NCBI GenBank assembly: GCA_002382085.1
Contig: DFZK01000004.1
Span: 1-64,000, forward strand
From: Sulfurospirillum sp. UBA4058
GTDB lineage: Bacteria; Campylobacterota; Campylobacteria; Campylobacterales; Sulfurospirillaceae
Length of the DNA: 64,000 nt
Direction of reading: 5' to 3'
Of this stretch, positions 8,164 through 15,880 are shown piece by piece; within the stretch, counting starts at the first letter, position 1; every line of letters starts with the position of its first letter. The notes below the pieces were generated by a model. The model made no database searches. It was given only the letters and a program-made list of their open reading frames with translations, and was not told where the DNA came from. The position numbers and the translations under genes are program-made.

Positions 8164-9267
8164 ATGTCACAACGTCAATTAGCGATGGTAATGGATTTAA
8201 ACAAATGTATCGGTTGTCAGACCTGTACCGTCTCGTGTAAAACGCAGTGGACGAACCGCAACGGAAGAGAGTACATGTACTGGAACAACGTTGAGACCTA
8301 TCCGGGCGATGGGTATCCTAAAAAATGGCAAGAACTCGGCGGCGGGTTTGACGAAGCGGGCGATTTAAAACCCGGAGTCATACCAAGTTTGCAGAGCGAG
8401 TACGGCGTGCCGTGGGATTATAATCATGATGAACTAGCCCTCGGTAAGCCGTTTCACCCCGATACCGACCCTAAATGGGGACCAAACTGGGATGAGGATG
8501 AAGGGGCGGGAGATTTTCCGAACGATAATTATTTCTTCTACATTCCGCGTATTTGTAACCACTGCTCAAACCCAGGGTGTTTGAGTGCCTGTCCGAGAGA
8601 TGCGATCTTTAAGCGCGACCAAGACGGCGTGGTGCTCGTGGATTTGGACCGATGTCAAGGGTATCGTTACTGTATCGCGGGGTGTCCGTACAAAAAGATT
8701 TACTTTAACCCGCGTATCTCTAAAAGTGAGAAGTGCATCTTGTGTTTCCCCAGAATCGAAAAAGGTTTACCGCCTGCTTGTGCGCAGCAATGCGTAGGGC
8801 GCATTCGCTTTGTAGGCTTCTTGGACGATGAAGAGGGACAAGTCTATAAACTGGTGAAAAAATACAAAGTGGCGTTGCCTTTGCGCCCCGATTACGGTAC
8901 CGAAGCGAACGTTTACTACGTGCCGCCGACCGAAGCACCGCCGAAGTTTGACGCAAACGGAAAAATCATCGAAGGCAGTACGCGCATTCCTCCGGAGGTG
9001 TTGGAGAGACTCTTCGGTAAAGAGGTGCATGAAGCGGCTCGTACGCTGAAAGCCGAGATGAAAAAACGCAAAGAGACGGGAGAGAGCGAATTGATGGATT
9101 TACTCATCGCCTATCAGCATGAGGAGATGTTCAGACTCGATAGTAACTACTACGCTAAAGTGGCGAAAGACAAAGGTCTACCGCCGATTCAACCGGTGGA
9201 TACCCGCTATAGCAGCGGTAAATACACTTCCAAAATGACATTTTCTACCAAGGCGGTGCACTCATGA
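8164..9267 (+). CDS. Iron-sulfur beta subunit (NarH/SerB type)
   Basis: The product has 367 residues and should carry four Fe-S clusters, passing electrons between the alpha and gamma subunits. Cluster motifs are CIGCQTCTVSCK (residues 16-27), CNHCSNPGCLSACP, CQGYRYCIAGCPYKK, CILCFPR and CAQQCVGR. In the third motif Tyr stands where a Cys would complete a fourth ligand, as Trp does in NarH, which predicts one [3Fe-4S] cluster. The insert after the first motif (WTNRNGREYMYWNNVETYPG) is typical of type II enzymes. There is no signal peptide; in this family it travels with alpha through Tat. Its stop overlaps the gamma start (ATGA). Confidence 0.9.
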   Translation: MSQRQLAMVMDLNKCIGCQTCTVSCKTQWTNRNGREYMYWNNVETYPGDGYPKKWQELGGGFDEAGDLKPGVIPSLQSEYGVPWDYNHDELALGKPFHPDTDPKWGPNWDEDEGAGDFPNDNYFFYIPRICNHCSNPGCLSACPRDAIFKRDQDGVVLVDLDRCQGYRYCIAGCPYKKIYFNPRISKSEKCILCFPRIEKGLPPACAQQCVGRIRFVGFLDDEEGQVYKLVKKYKVALPLRPDYGTEANVYYVPPTEAPPKFDANGKIIEGSTRIPPEVLERLFGKEVHEAARTLKAEMKKRKETGESELMDLLIAYQHEEMFRLDSNYYAKVAKDKGLPPIQPVDTRYSSGKYTSKMTFSTKAVHS

Positions 9268-10442
9268 AACGATACCTTACGTTAGCCGGTTGGCTGGTAT
9301 TGGGAGCGATGTCGCTTCAGGCACAAACGCTGAGTGCGTTCAAAAGCGGCGAAGACGTTTCAAAGCTTGCCTTGAGTTCAAAATTGTGGGATAAGATCAA
9401 AAGCGATACGGTCATCGTTTACCCGCAAACAACGGTGATTATGAACGATAAAACGGCCAACGAAGTCTCTGCCAATATGTCCGCCAAAAGCTTACATGTC
9501 AAAAGCGTTTGCGACGGTAAAAACGTTGCGTTTTTGATCGAATGGAGCGATACGACGAAAAACGTTCAAGAAAGACGCGATAGCAATACCTACGGTGACG
9601 GTTTTGCGGTACAGTTTGCAACGACCAAAGGAGCATTGCCCTATATCGGTATGGGAAGCGAAGGACGCGCCGTGATCGTTCATCTTCAAAAAGTGACCGG
9701 AGCGTTATACGAACCCAATAATGCACAAGACGTTTTTCATCAAGTCAATGTTTCCAATCAAAACGCTTTCGGTAAGGATGCCAAAGCGTATCAAGAAGCC
9801 GTGGCAAAACAAGGCAACGGGGATTATCAACGTACGTTTATTGCCGAAGGATTTCGTTCGATGACGCAGATTCGCGATGCATCGGAGTCTAGCGTTATGG
9901 AGATGAACTATGCAAAGGGAACGTGGAAAGCACTTTTGATTCGGCCGCTTCAAAGCACCTATCTCTCCCTTTCAGGCTCTACGCCGGTGGCTTTTGCCGT
10001 TTGGGACGGTGCTTTGCACCATCGTGACGGCTTGAAACGTTTAAGCGCATGGGTTGAGCTCAATCTAGACGGCAATAGAATGTTGAATCCCGCCTTTGCC
10101 GAGACGATCGGAGACGTGAAAAACGGCGAAAACGTCGTGATGGAGAACTGTGCCTCTTGCCATCAGTACAAAGAGGTGAAAAATGCACCCGAATTTATGG
10201 CACCGAATCTTTCCAATATCGGCGGATACGGTAATGACAGTTATCTTAAAGAGTCTATCGTCGAGCCAAACGGGGTGGTCGTTCCCGGGTATAACCTAAA
10301 CGCGCACCGCAATTTTGCTTGGTATACGTTGGACGATAAAGGGGTGCGAAGTTCCACGATGCCGCCTTTTTCGCATCTGGACGAAAAGAGTATTAACGAT
10401 GCGGTAGCCTTTTTGAAAACCTTGAAAGCGGAGGTTAAGTGA
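9264..10442 (+). CDS. Haem-b gamma subunit (ethylbenzene dehydrogenase family) fused to a c-type cytochrome domain
   Basis: The product has 392 residues with a signal peptide (MKRYLTLAGWLVLGAMSLQAQ). Residues about 30-275 resemble the haem-b subunit of type II enzymes (SerC, DdhC, EbdC), including VAFLIEWSDTTKN and a late LSAWVELNLDGNRMLNP. Residues about 280-392 form a cytochrome c domain with CASCH (near residue 295) and MPPF as a candidate distal Met. Known gamma subunits carry only haem b and hand electrons to a separate cytochrome, so here the exit cytochrome seems built in. Start and stop overlap both neighbours (ATGA and TGATG), implying coupled translation. Confidence 0.82.
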   Translation: MKRYLTLAGWLVLGAMSLQAQTLSAFKSGEDVSKLALSSKLWDKIKSDTVIVYPQTTVIMNDKTANEVSANMSAKSLHVKSVCDGKNVAFLIEWSDTTKNVQERRDSNTYGDGFAVQFATTKGALPYIGMGSEGRAVIVHLQKVTGALYEPNNAQDVFHQVNVSNQNAFGKDAKAYQEAVAKQGNGDYQRTFIAEGFRSMTQIRDASESSVMEMNYAKGTWKALLIRPLQSTYLSLSGSTPVAFAVWDGALHHRDGLKRLSAWVELNLDGNRMLNPAFAETIGDVKNGENVVMENCASCHQYKEVKNAPEFMAPNLSNIGGYGNDSYLKESIVEPNGVVVPGYNLNAHRNFAWYTLDDKGVRSSTMPPFSHLDEKSINDAVAFLKTLKAEVK

Positions 10443-10825
10443 TGAAAAAAGCAATCATGCTGACATGCATGCTCCTTCTCGGGGCATATGCGGAAGAAAA
10501 AAAAGGATTTTTGACCAGCGAATGGTGTGCGCGAAACGGCTATTTTGCGGATTGTCGTTTGGAAAGCTTCGTCTGCGGTAGCGGCGAGTGTTTTCATAAC
10601 TGGGATTTTGGAGATCGCGTGAGCGACGATGTGGTGCTCTTTGTTCACAACGAACAAAAAATCTACCGTGTCGACTACCGGAATATTCCTCGTTACGAGC
10701 TTGACGAGCCGATGAATATGAACGGTGTCACGATTATCGGCGAAGTGCAAGGCGACACCATCATCGCAAGCGGTTTTAAAGCACCGCCGCCGCCGCAAAA
10801 AAGTTTCTTCAAAGGATGCCTCTAG
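10442..10825 (+). CDS. Small exported Cys-containing protein of the molybdoenzyme operon, unknown function
   Basis: The product has 127 residues. The signal peptide MKKAIMLTCMLLLGAYA precedes a mature domain with a Cys cluster in its first half (EWCARNGYFADC, FVCGSGECFHNW) and a Pro-rich tail (APPPPQ) ending in GCL. The even number of spaced Cys suggests disulfides or metal binding in the periplasm. The ATG at 10442 overlaps the gamma stop as TGATG; a GTG at 10439 is a possible alternative. I do not recognise the family. Its place between the gamma subunit and the chaperone suggests an accessory or electron-transfer role. Confidence 0.75.
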   Translation: MKKAIMLTCMLLLGAYAEEKKGFLTSEWCARNGYFADCRLESFVCGSGECFHNWDFGDRVSDDVVLFVHNEQKIYRVDYRNIPRYELDEPMNMNGVTIIGEVQGDTIIASGFKAPPPPQKSFFKGCL

Positions 10826-11373
10826 TGCAGACGCAACCAAGAGCGCACATGTACGCTTTTTTATCGCGTATGTTTGCCGATGTGCCGGATACGAAGATCG
10901 TCGTAGAACTTCAACACGATCCGATGTTGCTTGAAATGGTCATGGGAGAGGAAGCTTCATGGTTATCCTCTATGCCGCTTGAAGCGTTGGAAGAGGCGTT
11001 AAACATCGACTTTAGCTCTTTGTTTTTGATGCACGCGATGCCTTTGGAGAGTTCGGTTTTGGAAGAGAGGGATGAGGTGCTCGTCGGATTGCAAAATCCC
11101 GTGATGCAGTTTTATTTTGAGCACGGTTATGAACTCAATCTCACGCAATCTCGGCTTCAAGCACCCGATCATCTGAGTCTTGAATGCGCTTTTATGCAAA
11201 ATCTCGTTTTAAAAGAGGAGATAAATGCACAACGCGCTTTTTTAGAAAAACATTTGCTCATGTGGGCACCGGCATATTTAGTCAGTATGTCCGAAGCGGC
11301 ACATACGCCCTTTTACAAGGGCGTATGCTTATTGGCGGCAGAGTTTTTCGTCGCGGATTACGAGTCTTTATAA
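10825..11373 (+). CDS. TorD/DmsD-like molybdoenzyme chaperone
   Basis: The product is about 182 residues, all-helical and acidic, in the form of the TorD family: an early YAFLSRMFADVPD segment and a central ALNIDFSSLFLM stretch. Such chaperones bind the Tat signal of the catalytic subunit and hold it until cofactor insertion, so the target here should be the alpha subunit at 5293. GTG at 10825 overlaps the previous stop (TAGTG) with AAAGG 9 bases upstream; the ATG at 10816 in the same frame would abut that ribosome site and is less likely. It is followed by the ferredoxin gene with a TAATG overlap. Confidence 0.75.
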   Translation: MQTQPRAHMYAFLSRMFADVPDTKIVVELQHDPMLLEMVMGEEASWLSSMPLEALEEALNIDFSSLFLMHAMPLESSVLEERDEVLVGLQNPVMQFYFEHGYELNLTQSRLQAPDHLSLECAFMQNLVLKEEINAQRAFLEKHLLMWAPAYLVSMSEAAHTPFYKGVCLLAAEFFVADYESL

Positions 11374-12389
11374 TGGCAACGCTAACGTATGAAGATCGCA
11401 TCGGCTCAATCGTTTTTAACCGATTGGATTGTCTCCGTAACGAATACGCTAAAAACGATTGTACGTTATGCCAAGAAGTTTGCGCACACGATGCCTTTGG
11501 CTTTCGCGAGGGAAAGTTGAGGTTATTGCCCTCGTGCGTTCAGTGCGGTGCGTGCGTCGGAGTATGCCCGACTCATGCGCTACGCCTTGAAGGTGCGACG
11601 ATCGAAACCCTTGTCGAGCGTCTGATTTCCTCCGAGTCGAGAAGCTTTACATGTAAAGATCTTTTCCCCTGTTTCGGTGCGCTCAATTTTTGGGATTGGG
11701 CGGTTTTGGTACTGGAAGCCAAAGAGGTCGTATGCGACGTCAGCCATTGTGCAAGTTGCAAGCATAACCGTGAAAACGCGGTCGAAAAGCATCTTTCCAA
11801 AGCGATAGACGAAGTCAATCGCCTGATGCAGGTTTTAGGGCAAGAGGCGCGTATTCGATGCGAAGTCCACCCTAACGTTAAGCCTGTCAAACGCGTATGG
11901 TTTGAGAAATTGATAACGTCCAAATCGACGATGCCCTCACCCGATTCGCTTTGGGTCTTCAAGCAAAAGATGAAAGCCTATCTTGAGAGCGCGGTTTGGA
12001 TTCGTAGCGAAGATTTTTCGTTCATACATCCAAAGGCCGTAACGATAACGTGCGATAATTGCAAAGAGTGCGTACGATTTTGTCCTACGCATGCCTTAAG
12101 CTACGATACGACGCAAACGAAGATTTTATTTCAAACGGGTCAATGCATCGGGTGCAACATTTGCGAAACGGTATGCGCCAAAAAGGCGATTGATACGCCT
12201 GAGGTAACGGTCGATATCGCCTCGTTTGCGTTTGAGCGTGCGGAGGTTCTGATCGCTCACGATTTGCGCGTATGCGACACTTGTCGATGTGCTTTTTCGT
12301 ACAAAGGAGGAGACATGATTTGCGAGCGATGCGCCTCTTTTGAAAAAGAACACGCCGAGATGTTCGTCTTGGCGTCTCAAAGCCGCTAA
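11373..12389 (+). CDS. Cytoplasmic multi-cluster ferredoxin-like protein
   Basis: The product has 338 residues without a signal peptide. It has two pairs of [4Fe-4S] motifs: CTLCQEVC and CVQCGACVGVCP near the N-terminus, CDNCKECVRFCP and CIGCNICETVCAKKA in the C-terminal half. There are extra Cys pairs in the middle (CASCKHN) and at the end (CDTCRC...MICERC), the last resembling a zinc ribbon. ATG at 11373 overlaps the chaperone stop (TAATG); an upstream in-frame ATG at 11184 lies inside the chaperone gene and is rejected. As the last gene of the operon it may act in cofactor or cluster assembly (compare NapF) or supply electrons; neither is proven. Confidence 0.8.
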   Translation: MATLTYEDRIGSIVFNRLDCLRNEYAKNDCTLCQEVCAHDAFGFREGKLRLLPSCVQCGACVGVCPTHALRLEGATIETLVERLISSESRSFTCKDLFPCFGALNFWDWAVLVLEAKEVVCDVSHCASCKHNRENAVEKHLSKAIDEVNRLMQVLGQEARIRCEVHPNVKPVKRVWFEKLITSKSTMPSPDSLWVFKQKMKAYLESAVWIRSEDFSFIHPKAVTITCDNCKECVRFCPTHALSYDTTQTKILFQTGQCIGCNICETVCAKKAIDTPEVTVDIASFAFERAEVLIAHDLRVCDTCRCAFSYKGGDMICERCASFEKEHAEMFVLASQSR

Positions 12390-12438
12390 ACAGAAAAAAT
12401 ATGCTACGCTTTAGCGAAATAAGCCTAAAGGAGCCCTC

Positions 12439-12687
12439 ATGCGTTGGTGGACGGTAGCCTTTTTTTTAGTGGTTTTAACGGGATGTTCAAATCTTACCAA
12501 GGATAAATACGATCGAATTCAAATCGGTATGAATTACGCCGACGTCGTGAATATTCTGGGCAAAGCGACCCAATGCGATGCAATCGGCGGTATGAACGAC
12601 TGCCTGTGGGGCGATGAAAAGCGTAATATCAAAATTAAGTTTATTACCGATAAAGTGATCTTCATGCACGCTACGGGTTTAGAGTAG
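12439..12687 (+). CDS. Small BamE/OmlA-like lipoprotein
   Basis: The product has 82 residues. The lipobox LTGC (Cys at residue 16) follows a hydrophobic signal, so it should be a lipid-anchored envelope protein. The rest, with KYDRIQIGMNYADVVNILGKATQC and a later CLWGDEKRNIKIKF, has the pattern of the BamE/SmpA-like fold (DUF3862 type): a conserved GM...V...LG segment followed by beta strands. The ribosome site is AAAGGAG. It stands alone between the ferredoxin gene and a membrane protein gene. The exact role is unknown. Confidence 0.75.
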   Translation: MRWWTVAFFLVVLTGCSNLTKDKYDRIQIGMNYADVVNILGKATQCDAIGGMNDCLWGDEKRNIKIKFITDKVIFMHATGLE

Positions 12688-12782
12688 CGTAACAAAGCGT
12701 TAACAAAGCTCTTTTATAATTTCATTCTTCAATCAAACGTCATTGCACTGTCGTAATGATGAAGTTTTAAAAAGGAGTTTTG

Positions 12783-13277
12783 ATGAACGTACTTCCTCGA
12801 AACGTTGTGAGCGGATTTTTATTCGTCAGTTTTCTTGCAGTTGCCCTTACCGGTATTTTGATGTTTTTCAAAATTAGAGTTTTATCGACCGAAGCGATTC
12901 ATATTTGGTTAGGACTGGGCATGGTGATAATCGTATGGTTTCATCTTGTTAAAAATTGGGTTGGATTTAAAGGTTACTTTAAAAAGTCGTCGACTTACGT
13001 AGCCCTTGTCGTCGGCATATTGATTATGGCATTGTTCGTAGCCGTTCCGCTTTTGGATAACGCGCCCGAAAAAGTGAATCCTAAAGCCCTCGTATTCAAA
13101 GCGTTGATGGATCAGCCTTTGGAAAAAGTAGCGGTATTTTTAGATATGGACGCTGAAGCCATGCTCAAACGTTTAAGCGACGATGGGCATATGGTTGCGT
13201 CTGCGAGACAGTCTGTCTCTGAAATAGCTAAGGCAAACGACACCGATAACGGCAGGGTATTGGCATTGATTTTTTAA
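12783..13277 (+). CDS. DUF4405-type membrane protein
   Basis: The product has 164 residues. Three hydrophobic segments (about 9-30, 38-58 and 73-93) contain two well-placed His (EAIHIWLGLG and VWFHLVKNW), which resemble the haem-coordinating His of small cytochrome b-like DUF4405 proteins. A soluble C-terminal tail of about 65 residues follows, with a short helical repeat (LDMDAEAMLKRLSDDGHMVASA). The start is ATG 12783 after AAAGGAG; a TTG just before is ignored. Whether it binds haem is an inference. It ends at a bidirectional terminator. Confidence 0.7.
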   Translation: MNVLPRNVVSGFLFVSFLAVALTGILMFFKIRVLSTEAIHIWLGLGMVIIVWFHLVKNWVGFKGYFKKSSTYVALVVGILIMALFVAVPLLDNAPEKVNPKALVFKALMDQPLEKVAVFLDMDAEAMLKRLSDDGHMVASARQSVSEIAKANDTDNGRVLALIF

Positions 13278-13285
13278 ACACTATT

Positions 13286-13320
13286 AAAGCGTATCCGTAC
13301 TGTTTTGCGCGGATACGTTT
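13286..13320. terminator. Bidirectional terminator
   Basis: The stem CGTATCCG (13290-13297) pairs with CGGATACG (13310-13317) and is extended by AAAG/TTT pairs, followed by TTTT. It lies between convergent genes ending at 13277 and 13327. Confidence 0.75.
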
Positions 13321-13326
13321 TAACGA

Positions 13327-14580
13327 CTATTTTTCTTCTTTTTTCATAGCTTCTTTGGCACTTTTAACGGCACCGTCGACCATGTTTTTAGCAGCTTTCC
13401 ACGCATGAAAACCTAGCTTTTTAGCTTCTTGAGCCACTTGTTTCGCTTTTTCGTTCTCAAATTCGAATTGTTTTAAAGATTCGACTTTGGACGTTGCGAT
13501 TTTTTCAAATTCATTGACGTCTTTTTTAAACGATTCGAGTCTTTTCTCGGCTTTTTCTTTAAACGTTTTTTCCAAAACGAACGCTTCGGCTTTGAGTTGT
13601 TCGATGCGCTCGCTAATGGCTTCTTTTGCCTCATTTGCCGCGCGCATCATTTTAGCGGTCGAGCTGTTCATCTCTTTTAAGATTTCATGAATGAGCGAGG
13701 ACGAGATACCTTCGTTTTGCGCGGCAAGTGCTTCAAGCAGTTTCATAAATTGCTCATCGACTTTGAGTAACTCTTTACGTAATTGCGTCAAATCGGTTTC
13801 CAAAAGACCTTCAATCTCTTCGGTAGGAGCGAATTTTAGATCGTTTTTAAATTTGTCGATGGCTTTAGCGATACCTTCTCTAACGCCGTTAATCGTGCCT
13901 TCTAAAATATCTTTGGCATGTCCTAAATCTTCATCGGCAATTTCGATAGCCGCGGAGATAACGGTATGTGAAATATCCATCATACGTTTTTTACTCAATT
14001 CGCGTTCGCTGATGGCTTGGAAAGAGAGATTTTTCGTAATTTCGTAAATCGTATCGACGATATCGCTACCCTTCTCAAGCGTTGTTAAAAGGGCTTCGCT
14101 GGTCGTTTCGTGTAAGATGCCTAACATCTCGATACCTTTGAGTTTTGCATCGCTGAGTGCCGAGAGGGCATAGACTTTCGTCTCGTCTTGCATCGATTCG
14201 ATATGATGTTCCAGCGTATCGAACATCTGCGTTAGCGTAGATCGGATATGTTGTTTTTGGTGGAAAATACTCTTTTCCAATTGCTCTTTTTCATAAATCG
14301 TTTTGTATAAAAAAGCCTCTTGCTCATGGCTGGAAGCTTTTAATAGACCGTCTATGACGCTATTGAGCGCGCGCGTATTTTTGAGTCCTTCTTCTTGCAA
14401 CGCTTTGGCGTAAAGTTCAAACAATTCGCCCAATCGATTATAAATATTGTGCTCGTCTTTAAGGCGTTGAATTTTTTTACGTGAAAGCTCAAAACAGAGC
14501 TCGGAAATCAGCGGGTAAAGTTTGGGACTATCTTTGTTTTCCTTAACGGTTGCCAAAAAAATGGTATACGTCGATTCCAT
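13327..14580 (-). CDS. Long helical coiled-coil protein, DUF6781-like
   Basis: The product has 417 residues, almost entirely helical with heptad-rich stretches, and has neither signal peptide nor membrane segment. The central part (GSDIVDTIYEITKNL, DEDLGHAKDILEGTINGVREGI) matches my memory of DUF6781 proteins in Campylobacterota. The C-terminal 90 residues are Lys/Glu-rich (KTFKEKAEKRLESFKKDVNE). The start is the ATG at 14580, with GAGAGG 5 bases upstream; an earlier ATG at 14604 overlaps the upstream gene and lacks such a site. Function is unknown; the shape suggests a scaffold or a partner of a larger complex. Confidence 0.7.
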   Translation of the reverse strand: MESTYTIFLATVKENKDSPKLYPLISELCFELSRKKIQRLKDEHNIYNRLGELFELYAKALQEEGLKNTRALNSVIDGLLKASSHEQEAFLYKTIYEKEQLEKSIFHQKQHIRSTLTQMFDTLEHHIESMQDETKVYALSALSDAKLKGIEMLGILHETTSEALLTTLEKGSDIVDTIYEITKNLSFQAISERELSKKRMMDISHTVISAAIEIADEDLGHAKDILEGTINGVREGIAKAIDKFKNDLKFAPTEEIEGLLETDLTQLRKELLKVDEQFMKLLEALAAQNEGISSSLIHEILKEMNSSTAKMMRAANEAKEAISERIEQLKAEAFVLEKTFKEKAEKRLESFKKDVNEFEKIATSKVESLKQFEFENEKAKQVAQEAKKLGFHAWKAAKNMVDGAVKSAKEAMKKEEK

Positions 14581-14593
14581 AGAGACCTCTCTT

Positions 14594-14851
14594 TTACAAT
14601 ACAAATTTGATATGTTGATGTGCTTTGAGTAAATGATAAAGCATTTTCCGATCGTCCGTTCCGTGGACCAAAACGCGTAACGTATAACTGACGTAGTTGC
14701 CTTTTTTACTCTCCTGTGATTTGCCGATTTCGTGAACGCGCTCTTCTAAAAGTTCCGTAACGATTTCGTGAATATCGTGCTTAGCGTCCAAAACCAGTTT
14801 GTACTCCCAATGGCAAGGATAATCAAGCTGGAGTTCTTGCGTAGTCTCCAC
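14594..14851 (-). CDS. DUF493 (YbeD-like) family protein
   Basis: The product is about 85 residues with the DUF493 pattern: LDYPCHWEYKLVLDAKHD, then KGNYVSYTLRVLVHG and a final helix-strand. The fold is a small ACT-like alpha/beta domain. A GTG start at 14851 is chosen because GGAGGG stands a few bases upstream; the ATG at 14875 would overlap moaC further. It overlaps the end of moaC by 29 bases and precedes the coiled-coil gene by 13 bases, so moaC-DUF493-coiled coil form one operon. The cellular role is not established. Confidence 0.75.
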   Translation of the reverse strand: METTQELQLDYPCHWEYKLVLDAKHDIHEIVTELLEERVHEIGKSQESKKGNYVSYTLRVLVHGTDDRKMLYHLLKAHQHIKFVL

Positions 14852-15302
14852 TTTTCCCTCCGCTTTTGGATTCAAGGCAAACGGCGTTGATGATCATCGA
14901 TTTATCGATTGCTTTTGCCATATCGTAAATCGTCAGCAATCCGATGCTCACGCCCGTCAAAGCTTCCATCTCGACGCCGGTTTGTCCTTTGAGTTTTGCC
15001 GTAACGCGTAACCTAAACCCCGGAAGTTCCGGTAACTCTTCGACGTCACAATTGACCGAAGTGAGCATTAAAGGATGGCACATCGGGATTAAATCGCTGG
15101 TACGTTTCGTTCCCATAATTGCGGCAATAACGGCGGTTTGAAGTACGGGACCTTTCTTGGTCTGTTGAGAAATGATTTTGGCGTAAGCATCGGGACTCAT
15201 CGTGATCGTACCGCTTGCTACCGCAACGCGAAACGTATCTTCTTTATCGCTCACGTCGACCATTTTAGGGCGATCTTTTTCATCCAAATGGGTTAATTGC
15301 AT
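14823..15302 (-). CDS. moaC: MoaC, cyclic pyranopterin monophosphate synthase
   Basis: The product has 159 residues, the usual MoaC length. It converts the MoaA product to cyclic pyranopterin monophosphate, the first stable intermediate of molybdenum cofactor synthesis. Family motifs are PMCHPL (active-site region), GVEMEALTGVS and the C-terminal AKAIDKSMII and SGGKSG. It supplies the cofactor for molybdoenzymes such as the one at 5293; mobA lies at 19746. It is the first gene of a minus-strand operon; the region to the divergent RRM gene (15303-15544) holds the promoters. Confidence 0.95.
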   Translation of the reverse strand: MQLTHLDEKDRPKMVDVSDKEDTFRVAVASGTITMSPDAYAKIISQQTKKGPVLQTAVIAAIMGTKRTSDLIPMCHPLMLTSVNCDVEELPELPGFRLRVTAKLKGQTGVEMEALTGVSIGLLTIYDMAKAIDKSMIINAVCLESKSGGKSGDYARTPA

Positions 15303-15544
15303 GGCGTTGTCTCTTTTGTTTTTAATTTATTATAGCACCATTTTTCTTAATAGCATTCGTAAGCGCGTGATAAGAGTGTGTCATTTTTTCTCACTTAGCG
15401 CATCAAGGCGTTATTCTAAAGTATATAAAACGAAATTATATGCTACAATGATTTTGCAAAGTCATTCAGTGTTTTCTTCATAATAACGTAGTTACGGGCA
15501 AAAAAGATGACGTGAATGATTCAAACACGAGGAGTATGGTAACA

Positions 15545-15823
15545 ATGAACATTTACGTAGGTAATGTCAAGTATGAGATGACGGGAGAACAACTTAAAGA
15601 GATGTTTTCCGCATACGGTGAGGTCAGTAGCGCACGCATTATTAGCGACAGGGAAACCGGTCGTTCTAAAGGATTTGGTTTTGTCGAGATGCCAAACGAT
15701 GCGGAAGCTAAAGTGGCTATCGAGTCGACGAACGAAAAAGAGGTCGGAGGAAGAACACTTAAAGTGAATGAAGCAAGACCTCGCGAAGAACGCCCGAGAA
15801 GATCCCCAAGAGAGTTCAACTAA
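15545..15823 (+). CDS. RRM-type RNA-binding protein
   Basis: The product has 92 residues: one RRM domain with RNP2 IYVGNV (residues 3-8) and RNP1 KGFGFVEM, then a basic Arg/Pro-rich tail (RPREERPRRSPRE). Single-RRM proteins of this kind bind single-stranded RNA and are frequent in Campylobacterota and cyanobacteria. The start is ATG 15545, with GGAG 10 bases upstream; an ATG at 15536 in frame would add three residues but sits too close to that site. It is monocistronic and followed by a strong terminator. Confidence 0.88.
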   Translation: MNIYVGNVKYEMTGEQLKEMFSAYGEVSSARIISDRETGRSKGFGFVEMPNDAEAKVAIESTNEKEVGGRTLKVNEARPREERPRRSPREFN

Positions 15824-15837
15824 GACGTTTCCCGCTC

Positions 15838-15880
15838 AAAAGATTCGCGTCGAAAAGCCGCGAATCTTTAACGCTTTTTT
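15838..15880 (+). terminator. Rho-independent terminator of the RRM gene
   Basis: AAAGATTCGCG and CGCGAATCTTT form a stem of 11 bp with a loop of about 9 bases, followed by TTTTTT at 15875-15880. It may also end the convergent pldA transcript. Confidence 0.85.

Noticed and set aside
11184..11372. Extended N-terminus of the ferredoxin-like protein
   Set aside because: It is out of frame inside the chaperone gene; the TAATG overlap at 11373 gives the natural start.
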